Assembly: GCA_020698575.1 (NCBI GenBank)
Contig: CM036243.1
Location: 32,490,903 to 32,554,902, forward strand
Direction of reading: 5' to 3'
Length of the DNA stretch: 64,000 nucleotides
Source of the DNA: Bostrychus sinensis
Lineage: Eukaryota; Chordata; Actinopteri; Gobiiformes; Eleotridae
Below, piece by piece: positions 22,408 through 33,505 of the stretch (within the stretch, counting starts at the first letter, position 1; every line of letters starts with the position of its first letter). A model generated the notes under the pieces. It searched no databases. It worked only from the letters and a program-made list of their open reading frames with translations, and was not told the DNA's origin. The position numbers were made by a program, and so were the translations under genes.

Positions 22408-22844
22408 AAAAAAAAAGAAAAAGCAGCCTAATAACACAGCAATATCATTTTAAAAAAGTAGGTACACTTGGCCCGTTCAAATACAGGTATTTTTAATTAG
22501 ATTAATTACCACCTCACATATGTTTAAAAACAGATTTTGTTAGTTTTTACAGTTCTAGCTAATGTTTTTAAGAAGAATTACAGACAAAAAAAATTGCAAC
22601 TTTTAGTGCAACTTTTAATAAAATCCCCAGTAAAATCACAGGGCCTTCTCTTCTATTTGACTTGTCTGATTGCACTTTAACCTCAAGAGGAAATCAAAGC
22701 AATAAAGCTAAACTTGTTTTGGACAATTTCTCTGTTGTCTTCAGTTTGATTTTAAGTGGGGAAAAAAATCGTTTTTAAATCGGAAATCAAATTTTTTGTG
22801 AAAAAAATTTGATTTTTTTTTTTAGGCAAAATCGCCCAGCTCTA

Positions 22845-23109
22845 GTCTGCATGTCCTCCCCGTGTTACCGTGGGTTCTCTCCGGCTTCCTCCCACCGTCC
22901 AAAGACATGCATGTGTTAGGTGAATTAGTGACTCTAAATTAACCCTAGTGAATGAATGTGAGAGTGAATGGTTGTCTGTCTGTGTTCGTCTCTGTGTCCT
23001 GTCCAGGGTGTACCCCGCCTAAGGCCCAAAGTTACTGGGATAGGCTCCAGTCACCCGCGACCCCTAACGGGAATAAGATAGGTAGAAAATGAATGAATGT
23101 CTGTACAAA
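22845..23109 (+). repeat. SINE right part and TSD
   Basis: CTGCATGTCCTCCCCGTG, CCGGCTTCCTCCCACCGTCC, GTGACTCTAAATTAACCC, TAGGCTCCAGTCACCCGCGA, then a (GAAT)n tail and the 13-bp TSD ATGTCTGTACAAA (23097-23109). It completes the SINE begun at 21314. Confidence 0.88.
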
Positions 23110-23365
23110 AACAGCAAGGCAGCAGCAAAGTGCATTACGCTAACCTCTCTGCTTCTAAAGACCAGGTCTGTTGTAATTTATAGCCTACACCACTGAGGCC
23201 TGTGAAAAGACCCTAACTCCAGAGCATGTGGCTAATTAGCATACCTAAACAAAAACACGCAAGTTAGCGCCACACGTCTCACTATGGTGTTCTTTTTGGC
23301 CAAACAGCTGCCCCCTCCAAGCGAGGACATTACAGAGATAAAAAGACTCCATTCTCTGTGATTAC

Positions 23366-24909
23366 TAGGCCCTGTCCCAATACTCACACTACGCACTTTG
23401 TTGGAGTGCGCATTTTCTGAAAGTGCATGAAGTGTGTGAGTGCTCGAGGGTGAAGGGGGGTTAAAAAGAAGAATTGGGACAGTCCACACTTCTTGGACAC
23501 TCATGCTATGAAAGTCACAAGGTAAAAACATTTAATTGAATAAACAGCGCTGTCTTTTAGTGGTGTGTTTGCTAAACTGCTGCTGGATTTATCTGAAAGT
23601 TAATAACAGTTGATAAGAGGATCATTTTGTCTAAGGGTGCTCCGATCGATCGGCCGCCGATCATGATCGGCCGATCATGGCTAAAAATAGAGTGATCGGT
23701 GATCGGTAAAATGGGCCGATCAGAAGGGCCGATCAAATTACAATAAACACTCGAGGCTCTCACATTTACTGTCCTGCAACTCCGGTTTGATTAAACAGCA
23801 GTAGCGTTATTTTAGCAGTGTTTTTAAGTTAAGCCCTGGTTATAACGAACACAAACCTGCCCTGGAGGCACTGCTTTGTGTCCCCGCTGTGTCCCCGCCT
23901 GCTTTAGGAGCGCACGGGACAGAACCGAGGCGCAGCAGTGCGTGTATTTGCAAACACCAACGTAAATAGAGCTACAGCTAACCCGCTAACAGTTACGTTA
24001 AAAGGATTAAGAAAGTTCGGAGTCTGCCTGTGTCTTGTTACGCGGAGAAAACTGTGCGTTTTGTGGCTTAAACTGCACCAAATGGCTGCTAATGGAGAGA
24101 GAAAGTAAAAAGGCAGCCCATGTGTCCGTGTGTCTGAGAGGAGCACCTTTCATCGTTGTCTTCTCTGCTCTCTTTGCACGTTTTCTTCATTCAGACGTTG
24201 TCAGACCTGGCAGCAGAAGCTGTCTGCTCTTTAGTCCACTGTGTTTCAACCTGGTTTGGCTGCGCGTTACGCGGACACAGGCGCTGCACCCGCGGACTCA
24301 ACCAATTAAGAACAGCTGATTTTTACATCAGCGGAGCATTCAAACAAAGCCACAGACACTGGGCACACATTAAAGACCAATAATGCAACAAAACCTCTTC
24401 TAAAACAAAAATAAGTAGAATTTTGTTGTTCTTTTATATTTACAAAGGCTACAGTATTTTTCAAATGGAACTAATAATAGCCTGCATACAATACATTACT
24501 ACATTGAAGACCACGTGATCGGTATCGGCCATGATCGGTATCGGCCGATCACAGCAGAGGCTGATCGGTGATCGGCCTCAAAAACCCTGATCGGAGCACC
24601 CTTAATTTTGTCACAGAAAGATCAGACGTGTCTAACATTTTAACAGTGTTGTTACCTGGACAATAGGCACTTTCATTTAAAATTCCCATCAGTTGAGCTG
24701 TTATTGCATTGTTTTTCATTTTTGCCAGTTAGCGCTCACTGCTAAGTTGCTAAGAAACAAATGCAGCGTCATTCGAAAACATCACAATCAAATGCATTAT
24801 GGGTAATATACTTCAGAGAAGTCCGCTCTGATCCGCACTTACTGGAAGTGCGTAGTGAAGTGCGTGATGAAGTGTGGTTCTAAACAGTGAAGAGAATTGG
24901 GACACACTA
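23366..24909. mobile_element. DNA element with GTCCCAAT ends, split by hAT
   Basis: Left TAGGCCCTGTCCCAATACTC and right GAGAATTGGGACACACTA are inverted repeats, with longer similarity inward (ACACTACGCACTT against AAGTGCGTAGTG). The interior is interrupted by the hAT at 23632-24604. No TSD could be defined. Its right end lies only a few bases before the second 21-bp array. Confidence 0.75.
23632..24604. mobile_element. hAT element, exact TSD ATTTTGTC
   Basis: Ends TAAGGGTGCTCCGATCG and CTGATCGGAGCACCCTTA are inverted repeats, flanked by an exact 8-bp duplication ATTTTGTC (23624-23631, 24605-24612). The subterminal zones are packed with GATCGGCCGATCA-type palindromes, likely transposase binding sites. 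No intact transposase; a start-like MAANGERK at about 24081 is stopped at once. Confidence 0.94.
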
Positions 24910-24914
24910 CATAC

Positions 24915-26125
24915 TTGCGCAGTAGTAGTGGTAAGAGTAGTAATAGTAGTGGTAAGAGCAGTAATAGTGGTGGTAAGAGCAGTAATAGTGGTGGTAAGAG
25001 CAGTAATAGTGGTGGTAAGAGTAGTAATAGTAGTGGTAAGAGTAGTAATAGCAGTGGTAAGAGCAGTAATAGTGGTGGTAAGAGCAGTAATAGTGGTGGT
25101 AAGAGCAGTAATAGTGGTGGTAAGAGTAGTAATAGTAGTGGTAAGAGTAGTAATAGTGGTGGTAAGAGTAGTAATAGCGGTGGTAAGAGCAGTAATAGTG
25201 GTGGTAAGAGTAGTAATAGTAGTGGTAAGAGTAGTAATAGTAGTGGTAAGAGTAGTAATAGTAGTGGTAAGAGTAGTAATAGTAGTGGTAAGAGTAGTAA
25301 TAGTAGTGGTAAGAGTAGTAATAGCAGTGGTAAGAGCAGTAATAGTGGTGGTAAGAGTAGTAATAGTACTGGTAAGAGTTGTATAGTAGTGGTAAGAGTT
25401 GTAATAGTAGTGGTAAGAGTTGTAATAGTAGTGTAAGAGTAGTAATAGTAGTGGTAAGAGTTGTATAGTAGTGGTAAGAGTTGTAATAGTAGTGTAAGAG
25501 TAGTAATAGTAGTGGTAAGAGTTGTATAGTAGTGGTAAGAGTAGTAGTAGCAAGAGTTGTATTATTAGTAGCAGTAGTAGTGGTAAGAGTAGTAATAGTA
25601 GTGGTAAGAGTAGTAATAGCAGTGGTAAGAGCAGTAATAGTGGTGGTAAGAGTAGTAATAGTAGTGGTAAGAGTAGTAATAGTAGTGGTAAGAGTTGTAA
25701 TAGTAGTGGTAAGAGTTGTAATAGTAGTGGTAAGAGTTGTAATAGTAGTGTAAGAGTAGTAATAGTAGTGGTAAGAGTAGTAATAGTACTGGTAAGAGTT
25801 GTATAGTAGTGGTAAGAGTTGTAATAGTAGTGGTAAGAGTTGTAATAGTAGTGTAAGAGTAGTAATAGTAGTGGTAAGAGTTGTATAGTAGTGGTAAGAG
25901 TAGTAATAGTAGTGGTAAGAGTTGTAATAGTAGTGTAAGAGTAGTAATAGTAGTGGTAAGAGTAGTAGTAGCAAGAGTTGTATTATTAGTAGCAGTAGTA
26001 GTGGTAAGAGTAGTAATAGTAGTGGTAAGAGTAGTAATAGTAGTGGTAAGAGTTGTAATAGTAGTGTAAGAGTAGTAATAGTAGTGGTAAGAGTAGTAAT
26101 AGTAGTGGTAAGAGTAGTAGTAGCA
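24915..26125 (+). repeat. 21-bp minisatellite array 2
   Basis: Same 21-bp unit as the array at 18716, with GGTGGTAAGAGCAGTAATAG variants. From 25370 it contains 20-bp and shortened units (TTGTATAGTAGTGG, TAGTAGTGTAAGAG) that break the reading frame. The marker CAAGAGTTGTATTATTAGTA occurs at 25551 and 25972, a 421-bp larger repeat. Long open frames are artefacts. Confidence 0.96.
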
Positions 26126-26935
26126 AGAGTTGTATAATTAGCAGTAGAAATAACAGTAGTAGTATTAGAACATTTATGGGATCTTTAAAATCAGTAAAAG
26201 TATTTTTGACCCTTGTGGCAAAGAGAGTAATACTATAGTAGCATTAGTAGTGCAGTAGTGGTATTAGTAAGTTTTTGGAATCTTCTTCAAATTAATAAAA
26301 ATGGTAATAGTAAAGTTATGTAGTAGCAGTTGTAGTAATAGCAGTAGTGGTAACACTAGTACTAGTAGTAGAAGTGGTAAAAGGCTGTATAATTAGCAGT
26401 AGAAGTAGTAACAGTGGTAGTATTAGTACATTTTTGGAATCTTCCAATCAATAAAAGTATTTTTGACCACAGTGGCAAAGAGAGAAATAGTGCAGTAGTA
26501 GTATTTGTAAACTTGAACTTGAAGTAGTGAAGTGGTAGTAGCAGTATGTACATTCTACTGAAGTAAACTGTAGGCTCAAGGCTTTTTATACTTGCAATAA
26601 AATAATTGGTTTGTACTTTAAAAGTACATTTTCTGAAATACATTTTTATTTTTGCTTGAGGACATTCTTGAGGAAAATGTGTCAAATACATTTTTAGAAT
26701 ATTCATATTTGTATTTTTTTTATATTTGAGTGTCAAAGTGGGTAATAGTAGTAATATTAGTAGTTGCAGTTGTAATAGTAGTTGTAATAACAATTTTAGC
26801 ATTAGTACATTTTTGGAATATTCAAATTGATAAGAGCGGGTAATAGTAAAGTTAGTAGTAGTAATAGTAGTAATAGCAGTAGTAGTAGTGTTAATAGTAG
26901 TAACAGTAGTAGTAGCAGTTTTCTTTTTGCGCAAT
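26126..26935 (+). repeat. Degenerate TAG-rich tail with larger repeats
   Basis: Segments starting TTGTATAATTAGCAGTAGAA at 26129 and TGTATAATTAGCAGTAGAAG at 26386, about 255 bp apart, share AAAAGTATTTTTGACC and GTGGCAAAGAGAG. TTAGTACATTTTTGGAAT recurs near 26423 and 26802. These are older duplications flanking the array. Confidence 0.8.
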
Positions 26936-27894
26936 TTAAGTTAATAATACTTTAAATTGATTTACAACTACAAGAAATAAATTAAAATTAACATTTAAAT
27001 TAAGGCTAGTATTATTTTCACATAGTTGTTTTGTTGTCTTGGTAAAAAAATAAATAAATAATAATAATAATAATAGCACCTGGACTTACTGTTAATAATA
27101 ATACACTCTACAAGGGAACTACTTTGTACACATATACTATTCAAGGGCCTATTGTCACATGTCCCTAGCCTTTTTGTACTCTCTTTTCACAGACTGTCAG
27201 AGCATGAGTATATAATCTGCATGAAGAGAAAAGAGCAGCAGTTTCATTGTTAAAGCCTGATATGACCCTGATGCACACAGATCTTTCTGATTGAGCTGTG
27301 CTGTGGGTGAACAGAAACATCACTGCTACACTCATCGATCCTCTGTCCATTATACTTTGTACTCACATTGATTTTTGTTTAGCAGCATTACCAGACCAGG
27401 TCATCGTTTGTACACATTTGTCAAGCACACCTTTCAAATTATTTTATTATTTTGATAAACTGGATTGACCTCTGAACTCGGTTTCCAAATTCATTCATTT
27501 ATCTTCTTCTGCTTCATGGGGGGCATAATTATGTGAAGGAAAAAGGTTCATAATTATTATAATGAACAGTATATGTGGCCAAAAATACCAGGTACAGCGA
27601 TTAGATGGAGATAAAAAGGTTTTGTTGTACAAATTGAGCTACTAATTCTCCATAAAAATGCCAAAGACGCTAATCCATTTCCTTTAAAATATCTAAAGAG
27701 AAAACTATAATATTTTGATAATATGTTATCTATATGTAACTATAACTATATAGTTTTACTAAAACTAAAACCAATAATGCACATACACTTTTAATTAAAA
27801 CTGATTAGGATTAATATGTGTAAAGACTTAAAGGTACACTACTATTTAATTTAATTAACTTTATGTATTATATTTATTTTTCTTATTCTATACA
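26936..27894. other. AT-rich intergenic DNA
   Basis: Small (ATAAATAAT) repeat at 27046-27077 and a SINE-tail-like CATTTATCTTCTTCTGCTTC at 27495. No gene seen. Confidence 0.35.
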
Positions 27895-28205
27895 GACTGT
27901 TGTTGTTATTGTTATTATCATTATTATCATTATCATTATTAATATTGTTGTTATTATTGACACTGCCATCATTATTATTATTGTTGCCATTGTTGTTGTT
28001 ATTATTATTAATATTCTCGCTGCCATTATTATTATTATTATTATGATTATTATTGTCGCCAATGTCATTCTTATTCTTCTTATTATTATTGCTGTTGCCG
28101 TTATTATTATTCTTATTGTTGTTGTTGTTATTGTTGCTGTGGTCATTATTATTATTGTTAATGTTGTCACTGCCATTATTATTATTACTATTATTATTAT
28201 AGGTA
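27895..28205 (+). repeat. Degenerate (TTATTATTG)n triplet tract
   Basis: About 310 bp of TTA/TTG/GTT/GCC triplets. The Ile/Val-rich 132-codon open frame is an artefact of this composition. Confidence 0.95.
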
Positions 28206-28286
28206 TTCCTATAGTTATTATAATTTTTTTTTTAATTCATGTATTTATTATATTTATTTAAAACAAAATCCAACCATAGGACACAA

Positions 28287-28400
28287 GTGAGTGTACCAAT
28301 GTAGTTTGTTGTGGTTCCAAGCCTGGATAAATGGAGAGGTTTGTGTCCAGGGTTGTCACCAAAAAGGCATCCAACGTCAAAACCTTTGCAAAATTACTAC
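28287..28400 (+). repeat. Dispersed fish repeat fragment
   Basis: GGTTCCAAGCCTGGATAAAT then GGAGAGGTTTGTGTC and AAAGGCATCCAACGTCAAAA, a widespread teleost SINE/LINE 3' motif. Related fragments lie at about 36975-37045 and 63905-63985. Confidence 0.65.
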
Positions 28401-28657
28401 GCAAATCACCAGGAGACGACTTTCTTTGCCCCCCCTCCCCAGAAGCCGAAAGTTAAGAACCAACTACTGCTTCATACAGCGTTGGTTTTGCTAAAAGCTG
28501 TATTTTTTTCCCCACAGCATGAATTCAAAAGCAACATAATCTGATCTTGGGACAGAGAGAGGTCGAAAATATTGCAAAGACAACACTTTTTGAACAATCA
28601 CAGCCAAAGACCTCAGAGGATTGCAGTCCTGACATTGCCTTTTATCAAACAACAGCA

Positions 28658-28659
<2 letters not shown>

Positions 28660-28693
<34 letters not shown>
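28660..28693 (+). repeat. (AC)n microsatellite
   Basis: Seventeen AC units. Confidence 0.98.
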
Positions 28694-28695
<2 letters not shown>

Positions 28696-28979
28696 CACAG
28701 GCAGATGAATACGTGTGCGCCCCTTGATACCCCTGACAGGAGGCCAGTACCAGCGAGCGGGGAGCGGGACCCCTCAGAGCAGCTTTGGATTGTGGGATAG
28801 CAGCGAGCAGCACGGGAAGGGGCCAAACTGTGAGGTGTGAGGAAAAAAAAGAAAAAAAGAAAAATGGGGGTATAGAGTGCTCTGCCAGGATTAAACGTGT
28901 CTTTAAAAACGGGTTAAAACGGCACAGATCGTGGTGAAAAATGCACAGGAGGCTGGGAATGTGTGATGCTGGGACTTAC

Positions 28980-29019
28980 GTGTGACGTTTTCCTCCACGA
29001 GATCCAGCGAAGACGCAAG
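28980..29019 (-). other. Candidate 40-nt exon (splice-site bounded)
   Basis: Read on the minus strand, CTGACTGTTTTCCTTTTGCTG then TTCTTGCAG (branch-point-like CTGAC, pyrimidine tract, acceptor) is followed by 40 nt and then GTAAGT, a consensus donor. One frame of the 40 nt reads LASSLDLVEENVT with no stop. The length is not a multiple of three. I do not recognise the protein, and no partner exon was found. It may be a true small exon of a gene with giant introns or a chance arrangement. Confidence 0.35.
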
Positions 29020-29174
29020 CTGCAAGAACAGCAAAAGGAAAACAGTCAGCGGAGGTGAAGCTTTGATTTCTTTGGACAATCAGTTTAAGAGTGTTATACA
29101 GTATTATGCACAATGGCTAGGCAATCAATCCTTCATTATTATTATTATTTTTATTAAAAGAACAGCTTGATTAA

Positions 29175-29213
29175 TGCTATGTGGATGCAAAATACTGTAA
29201 TATCCACATAGCA
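29175..29213. repeat. Perfect 12-bp stem hairpin
   Basis: TGCTATGTGGAT (29175-29186) pairs with ATCCACATAGCA (29202-29213) across a 15-nt loop. It is AT-rich around and lacks a poly-T tail; function unknown. Confidence 0.8.
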
Positions 29214-29450
29214 CATTTCATATAAACTACTCTGTCAATGGAAAAAGAGCAGTTCCCCTAACATGTAGCTTTCACAATAAAAAAAAGAAAACAGTTCCAC
29301 TTTGAATGTGTTTTTTTTTTTTTTTAATCACTTCAGCAGCACCAACAAGCACCGTATGATTTAGTGTTATACCCACTCTATCTATATTTTGAAGGTTTTT
29401 ACAGAGAGATTTGTCGATGCATGATTCCTAGCCTGATTTATTGGGCAGTG

Positions 29451-30274
29451 GTATTACACAGTACAGAGAACTATAAACAAGTATTGCACAGTATTATTAC
29501 TACAAATATATGACTATAAACAAGTATTGCACAGTATTTTGACTATAATGACTATAAATATTGCACAGTATTATGATTATAAATATATGACTATATATAT
29601 ATGACTATAAATATGTATTGCACAGTATTATCACTACAAATATATGACTATAAACAAGTATTGCACAGTATTTTGACTATAAATATTATGACTATAAATG
29701 TATGACTATAAATAAATATTGCACAGTATTATGACTATAATGACTATAAGTATTACACAGTATTATGACTCTATATATGACTATAAACAAGTATTGCACA
29801 GTATTATTACTACAAATATATGACTATAAACAAGTATTGCACAGTATTTTGACTATAAATATTATGACTATAAATGTATGACTATAAATAAATATTGCAC
29901 AGTATTATGACTATAAGTATTACACAGTATTATGACTCTATATATGACTATAAACAAGTATTGCACAGTATTATTACTACAAATATATGACTATAAACAA
30001 GTACTGCACAGTATTTTGACTATAATGACTATAAATAAGTATTGCACTGAATTATGACTATAATGACTATAAATATTGCACAGTATTATGACTATTGTGA
30101 CTATATATGACTATAAACAAGTATTGCATAGAATTATGACTATAAATAAATATTGCATAGAATTATGACTATAAATGTATGACTATAAATAAGTATTGCA
30201 CAGTATTATGATTATAAATATATAAGTATTGCACAGTATTATGATTATAAATATATAAGTATTGCACAGTATTA
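29451..30274 (+). repeat. Tandem array of GCACAGTATTATGACTATAA units
   Basis: About 820 bp of variable units built from TATTGCACAGTATT, TATGACTATAAA and ATGACTATAAACAAG. CTACAAATATATGACTATAA recurs at 29500, 29634, 29810 and 29977, showing a higher-order period near 170 bp. Confidence 0.93.
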
Positions 30275-30323
30275 TATGTGCCTAATAGAGGAGCTGTCCT
30301 TATAAAACTATAGCTCTACATTA

Positions 30324-30395
30324 ACCTAAATCAGGACTTTACCAGGACTTTAAGACTCCTGAGTACCACAGTTTGAGGAGCACAGCTCTAACCAG
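30324..30395 (+). mobile_element. hAT-like right end next to 11-bp units
   Basis: A few decayed 11-bp units (CTAAATCAGGACTTTACCAG) run into TACCACAGTTTGAGGAGCAC. The latter resembles TACCACAGTTTGGGAACCTC at 51173 and the hAT terminus at 50104. It looks like a remnant of the same array-bearing element. Confidence 0.4.
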
Positions 30396-31052
30396 TTAAA
30401 TCCTGACATTATCTCCAGCTCCAGTGCTGTGACTGCTTCACATCCACAGACGTAGATCGAGTTTCCAGTTCTGCGGCACATGAACACACGACGCTCTAAC
30501 GTAAATAAACGCTGACACACTTTTATCGTCTGTCGGCTCCAATGCATTATGTGTACTCTGAAGCACATGAGCAAGTGCCCCACATGACAGGACAGGGAGT
30601 GTGTGTGAGTCAACGGCAGCTCTCCGGCGCCATCTACTGACGGGTCTGTTCAGTAGGGCACTAAAGTGTTACAGCACCGAGCACAAGGCGAGCAGGCACA
30701 GAGAGGCAAATATAATGAGATTTAGAGGGAGTGTTGTGCAGGATTTGTTGTCAACCTGGAGTGAAAGAAAGGAGAAAAACAGAGAGGGGAAACTGGATTT
30801 TTAATATGCATGAGGAGCGTAAGAGGGTAAATAATAGTAAATATGCATGTGTGTGTGTGTGTGTCTATAGGCTTTTTAAAGTAGCAGAACAATAAATCGA
30901 GCACTACTGCATGCTTTAGATTAAAAAATGCATCCACAATCTGATTTAATTAATATAAAAAAGGCAGTTTTTTGTCACACTCTAAGTCAGATATCTCCAC
31001 TTTAGTAGCATTACATTTTCCAATCTTATGTGTAATAATATTTTGAAGAGGA
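30396..31052. other. Intergenic DNA
   Basis: No gene recognised. CGGCGCCATCTACTGACGG at about 30628 is mobile-element-like, and a short (GT)n lies at 30849-30864. Confidence 0.3.
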
Positions 31053-31836
31053 GGGATTTGTTCATGTGTTATTCCTTTGCCTTTTTATTGCTCATTTTAC
31101 TGTTTAAAAAATTAGGCTAATTTTAAGGCTATAGACAGTATTCTGTAATTTACTGAAAACACAAAATAAGATTCATTTCCCCCTCTGTAAAAAAAAAATA
31201 AAGAAAAAAGAAAATTTCAAAACATTCATTTAATTCAATTTTATTTTTAAGTTTTTCACTTGTTTGCTTTGTTTTTAGTTTTTTGTCTTGTTTATTATTT
31301 TATTTATCTTTATTTATCTTTTAAGACCAAATGAACCTTTTTGGCTTTTAGACAGGGATTTGTTGATCTATCATTCCTAGCCTGGTTTATTACTTATTTA
31401 CTGTCAGAGGCATGTGGGGGAAAAAAATAAATTAAAATGAAAGGCTTTTGGTAGTATGTCATAATTTACTGAAACACAAAATTTTCCTTTGTAAAAAATA
31501 AAAAAAAATTTAAAATAATAAATAAAAAACTTCAAAAATGTAATTTAATTGATTTTTGAAGTTTGTTTGTTTTGTTTTGTTTTTATTTTATTTTTTCTAA
31601 GTTTTTATTTTTATTTTATTTTATTTATTTTTTTATTTTTTTGGTAAATTTCGTGGAAGACCAAATTAATTTTTTTTGTTGTGGGATTTGTTGATATATC
31701 ATTCAAACCTGGTTTATTAGTCATGTTATTGTCGGAAACGTGGGGAAAATATATTTTTTAAAGCTATATAGACAGTATTCTATAATTTACTGAAACACAA
31801 AATAAGATTCATATCCTTCTCTGTAAAAACTTTCAT
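31053..31836 (+). repeat. Tandem repeat of about 315 bp, 2.5 copies
   Basis: GGGATTTGTT begins at 31053, 31365 and 31683 (spacing 312 and 318 bp). Each copy continues through a TATTACTCATT..GTCAGAG-type segment, then AATTTACTGAAAACACAAAA-like text and a poly-A/T zone. A lone fragment of the unit (GATTTGTCGATGCATGATTC) sits at 29409. Confidence 0.85.
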
Positions 31837-32559
31837 CTAACATGTCGACAAAATGATTGAAGAACTCTAACCAATAATCAGCTTCTTTTAAAAAAAATAT
31901 CTATGCACATTTCCAAATTGTTATACCAAATTTCTATGTTAAATCATTACATTACATAAAAATTGCAGTAAATTTTTTTCCTCATATAGATGCTGGTAAT
32001 CAACAAGAAAACTTTCACAATAAAATCTGTTAATATAATTTTTTCACCTCGTCTTAAATGGGTAATTTTAATTCACATGAATTAACAGTTTGGACGAGAC
32101 ACTGCGCGCATTTAACTGTAGGCAGCAACATGTCAAAATATTTCACAAAATATATCAAGATCTTTTAAATATTAACAGGTTGTATGTTGTCTTCTAATAC
32201 ATTTATGCAATTCAATATTTATTTAAAACACACTACAAAATGTTACTTAAATCCATTGTGGTGCAAATGAATGTGTGATATAAAAAACAGTTTGCAAAAG
32301 CATGTTGCAACTATTCTAAAAGTAAAAATACTGCTTGCATTTAATTCAACAATGTTATACTATGAAGCTAAATGCCTATACTTTTTATTTCTTTACATTT
32401 TAAAGGGTTGTCCATTTTGGTATTTGTATGAGGAAGACCTTGGCACAAAATTATCTCCAAAAAGCTGACACCTCAAATTCCTGTTGTTTTTGACTGGATG
32501 TTTAATTTTGCATCCACTAACATTGTTGTATGTTAAACTGTTGAAGTATTAAGAGGCTG
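31837..32559. other. AT-rich intergenic DNA
   Basis: No gene or repeat family recognised. Confidence 0.3.
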
Positions 32560-32720
32560 AGCTGATGAGTTTTCGTCATTAGAGCGGCTACGAGGGCGCC
32601 TTGCATGGCCCGCACCTCGGTCATTTTGAGTTTAAATGAAGCCAAAAATGCTAATTAATTTGTGGGACCATCGTGAACGTCCTGCTCGTGTGAACTGATT
32701 CTACTCAGAGTGGAAATCAT
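32560..32720. other. Conserved-element-like block
   Basis: Combines a CpG-bearing stretch (CGGCTACGAGGGCGCCTTGC) with AAAATGCTAATTAATTTGTG, a homeodomain-type core, inside otherwise AT-rich DNA. Looks single-copy; enhancer role is inference. Confidence 0.3.
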
Positions 32721-32804
32721 TCAGCTGTTAGTGGTTTTCTAATATGTTTAGTGAAAATTCAATGTATTAAGTTAAAAAAAAAAAGGTTTTAACCATGTAA
32801 ACCT

Positions 32805-33505
32805 GAACTAAACCAGACCAAAATTCGGTTATAACCAGGACTAAACCAGGACTAAACCAAATCTAAACTGAGACTAAATCACACCAAAACCAGGACTACA
32901 CCAGGAATAAACCAGGACTAAACTAGGACTAAACTAGACCAAAACCAGGACTACACCAGGACTAAACCAGGATGAAACCAAATTTAAATTGAGACTAAAT
33001 CACACTAAAATCAGGACTAGACCAGGACTACACCAGAACTACACCAGGACTTAACCATGACTAAACTGGGACTAAATTAGACCAAAACCAGGTCTTATCC
33101 AGGACTAAACCATCTCTAAACTAGGAAAAAAATAAATAAAACAAGACTCAACCAGGTCCAAATCATGACCAAGCCAGGTCTAACCAAATCTAAACCAGGG
33201 CTAAACCAGGACTAAACCAGGACTAAACCAAATCTAAACCAGGGCTAAACCAGGGCTAAACCAGGGCTAAACCAGGACTAAACCAGGACTAAACCAGGAC
33301 TAAACCAGGACTAAACCAAATCTAAACCAGGACTAAACCAAATCTAAACTAGGACTAAACCAAATCTAAACCAGGACTAAACCAAATCTAAACTAGGACT
33401 AAACCAAATCTAAACCAGGACTAAACCAAATCTAAACTAGGACTAAACCAAATCTAAACCAGGACTAAACCAAATCTAAACCAGGGCTAAACTTGGCCTC
33501 AACCC
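32805..33505 (+). repeat. 11-bp minisatellite array 2, 44-bp higher order
   Basis: Units AGGACTAAACC and AAATCTAAACC alternate. From about 33300 to 33480 they form a 44-bp higher-order unit in which every second AAATCTAAAC ends in T. This is the most homogeneous stretch of the family here, suggesting recent expansion. Confidence 0.95.

Larger units (their letters stand above)
21432..22844 (+). mobile_element. hAT element nested in SINE
   Basis: Ends TAGAGCTGGGTGAT and ATCGCCCAGCTCTA form inverted repeats. The flanks GTCTGCAG (21424-21431) and GTCTGCAT (22845-22852) agree at 7 of 8 positions. At 1.4 kb it is longer than the MITEs and keeps a fragment of the transposase N-terminus (21598-21730). 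It includes a C17 run at 22391 and AATCGA-rich ends. Confidence 0.92.

Noticed and set aside
24813..26069. Long frames of 170-355 codons over the second 21-bp array
   Set aside because: Same artefact of the repeat unit; frameshifting 20-bp units interrupt them.
27863..28261. 132-codon Ile/Val-rich frame resembling a membrane protein
   Set aside because: Produced by TTA/GTT triplet repeats; the hydrophobicity is a consequence of composition.
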